Assembly: GCA_001603275.1 (NCBI GenBank)
Contig: LUYM01000030.1
Span: forward strand, 213,908 to 277,907
DNA from: Actinomycetales bacterium Actino_02
Lineage (GTDB): Bacteria; Actinomycetota; Actinomycetes; Propionibacteriales; Propionibacteriaceae
DNA length: 64,000 bases
Direction: 5' to 3'
Shown: positions 63,291-64,000 of the stretch, in pieces
How the letters are laid out: every line of letters begins with the position of its first letter
Numbering within the stretch: position 1 is the stretch's first letter
The notes under the pieces: model-generated
What the model was told of the DNA's origin: nothing
The model's database searches: none
The model's input: only the letters and a program-made list of their open reading frames with translations
Made by a program: the position numbers and the translations under genes

Positions 63291-64000
63291 CAGGCCACCT
63301 CGAGAGTCACGGTCATGGTCAGTCCGCCGCCGCGGGTCGGCGACGCCACCAGAGTGCCACCCATCGCCTCGGTGAACCCCTTGGCGATGGCCAGGCCCAG
63401 GCCGACACCGTTGGTCACCCGGTCGCCGAAATGCTGGAACGGGGCGAACATCTCGGTCAGCCGCCGCGCGGACACCCCGGGGCCGTGGTCGATCACCCGG
63501 ATCACGCCGCGGCCGTTCTCGACGGCTGCGGTGACCTCGACCGGTGCCTCGTGGCCATGCCGGGTGGCGTTGTCGATCAGGTTGGCCAGGACCCGCTCCA
63601 GCAGCCCGGCGTCGGCGCGCAGCAGCGGCAGATCATCGGGGAGCTCCAGACTGATCCAGCTCTGGCCAGGGGCCAGGACGCCGGCCAGGACGTCCAGCAG
63701 GTCGGTCGGGGCCGGATGCACCGACACGGCACCGGCCTGCAGCCGGCTGGCGTCGAGCAGGTTGGAGATGATCGCGTTCAGGCGTCCGGCATGCTCGGAG
63801 ATCGCGGCCAGCAGTTCGGCCCGGTCGGTGTCGGACAACTCGATATCGGTCTGCTCGAGGGTGGACGCGGCCGCGGTGATCGCCGCAAGCGGGTTGCGCA
63901 GGTCGTGCCCGACCGCGGCCAGCAGGCTGGCCCGCAGCTCGTCGATCTTGGCCAGCTCCTCGGCCCGGCGGGCCTGCTCGGCCAGCCGCTGCGCCTGCCA
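63290..64000 (-). CDS. kdpD: KdpD-type sensor histidine kinase (N-terminal part outside window)
   Basis: Partial: the frame is open to base 64000, giving 236 C-terminal residues. The first visible residues are a coiled stretch (QRLAEQARRAEELAKIDELRASLLA) leading into the H-box AAVGHDLRNPLAAI. An N-box follows (ANLIDNATRHG), then G-boxes (VIDHGPGVS, NGVGLGLAIAKGF). With KdpE it forms the potassium/turgor two-component pair. The visible N-box and G-boxes look intact; the sensor region cannot be seen. Confidence 0.87.
   Translation of the reverse strand, partial: WQAQRLAEQARRAEELAKIDELRASLLAAVGHDLRNPLAAITAAASTLEQTDIELSDTDRAELLAAISEHAGRLNAIISNLLDASRLQAGAVSVHPAPTDLLDVLAGVLAPGQSWISLELPDDLPLLRADAGLLERVLANLIDNATRHGHEAPVEVTAAVENGRGVIRVIDHGPGVSARRLTEMFAPFQHFGDRVTNGVGLGLAIAKGFTEAMGGTLVASPTRGGGLTMTVTLEVA

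Overview
This window is GC-rich chromosomal DNA with Actinomycetota-type gene content: a Tad/Flp pilus locus, a SigE-family ECF sigma factor, a mycothiol-type glycosyltransferase/deacetylase pair, a FolP2-like dihydropteroate synthase paralogue and an Lhr-type helicase. Actinobacteria, and within them perhaps Propionibacteriales, is an inference from gene content; no rRNA or tRNA gene is visible. Nothing looks like a prophage, plasmid, integrase or transposase region. The mobile character lies in the intergenic DNA.

Layout. 1-7.8 kb: end of a HemL-like aminotransferase, an MFS exporter, class I fumarase, a TMEM175-like channel, an LpqC-like esterase, citrate synthase (opposite strand) and YceI. 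8.1-9.9 kb: ornithine aminotransferase and a universal stress protein. 9.9-20.6 kb: a complete Tad locus. The prepilin peptidase, TadC, TadB, TadA/CpaF, CpaE/TadZ and CpaB lie on the minus strand. A 58-residue Flp pilin, too short for ordinary ORF cut-offs, follows on the same strand. A vWA membrane protein, TadE and TadG lie on the plus strand. 20.6-26 kb: a cell-wall amidase, a transglutaminase, a fused circularly permuted ATP-grasp/alpha-E protein and two lipoproteins. 26-35.9 kb: FolP2-like protein, DUF4406 protein, DeoR regulator, Kelch protein with SigE sigma, oxidoreductase, an unrecognised protein, ArgF, holin-like protein, LMW phosphatase, MarR. 36-49.4 kb: MBL hydrolase, 5'-nucleotidase, Lhr helicase, RND exporter with a divergent MarR. 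49.4-51.8 kb: a PIG-V-like mannosyltransferase and OsmC between two inverted 309-bp repeats. 51.8-64 kb: aldose epimerase, Bcr-type exporter, MshA/MshB-like pair, Dabb protein, an envelope series (DUF3048 lipoprotein, MGDG-synthase-like glycosyltransferase, membrane protein, polysaccharide deacetylase), a Crp/Fnr regulator and KdpE/KdpD (KdpD cut by the window end).

The intergenic DNA holds at least five families of short palindromic repeats (called A-E here), in two tandem arrays (32.3-32.9 and 36.8-37.5 kb) and scattered singles. One E copy sits in frame inside the helicase gene. Family A arms show compensatory base changes. The other strong signals are a set of matching 20-bp palindromes around the Tad operons and the 98%-identical 309-bp inverted repeat pair. 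All functional statements come from reading motifs by eye; no database search was run.
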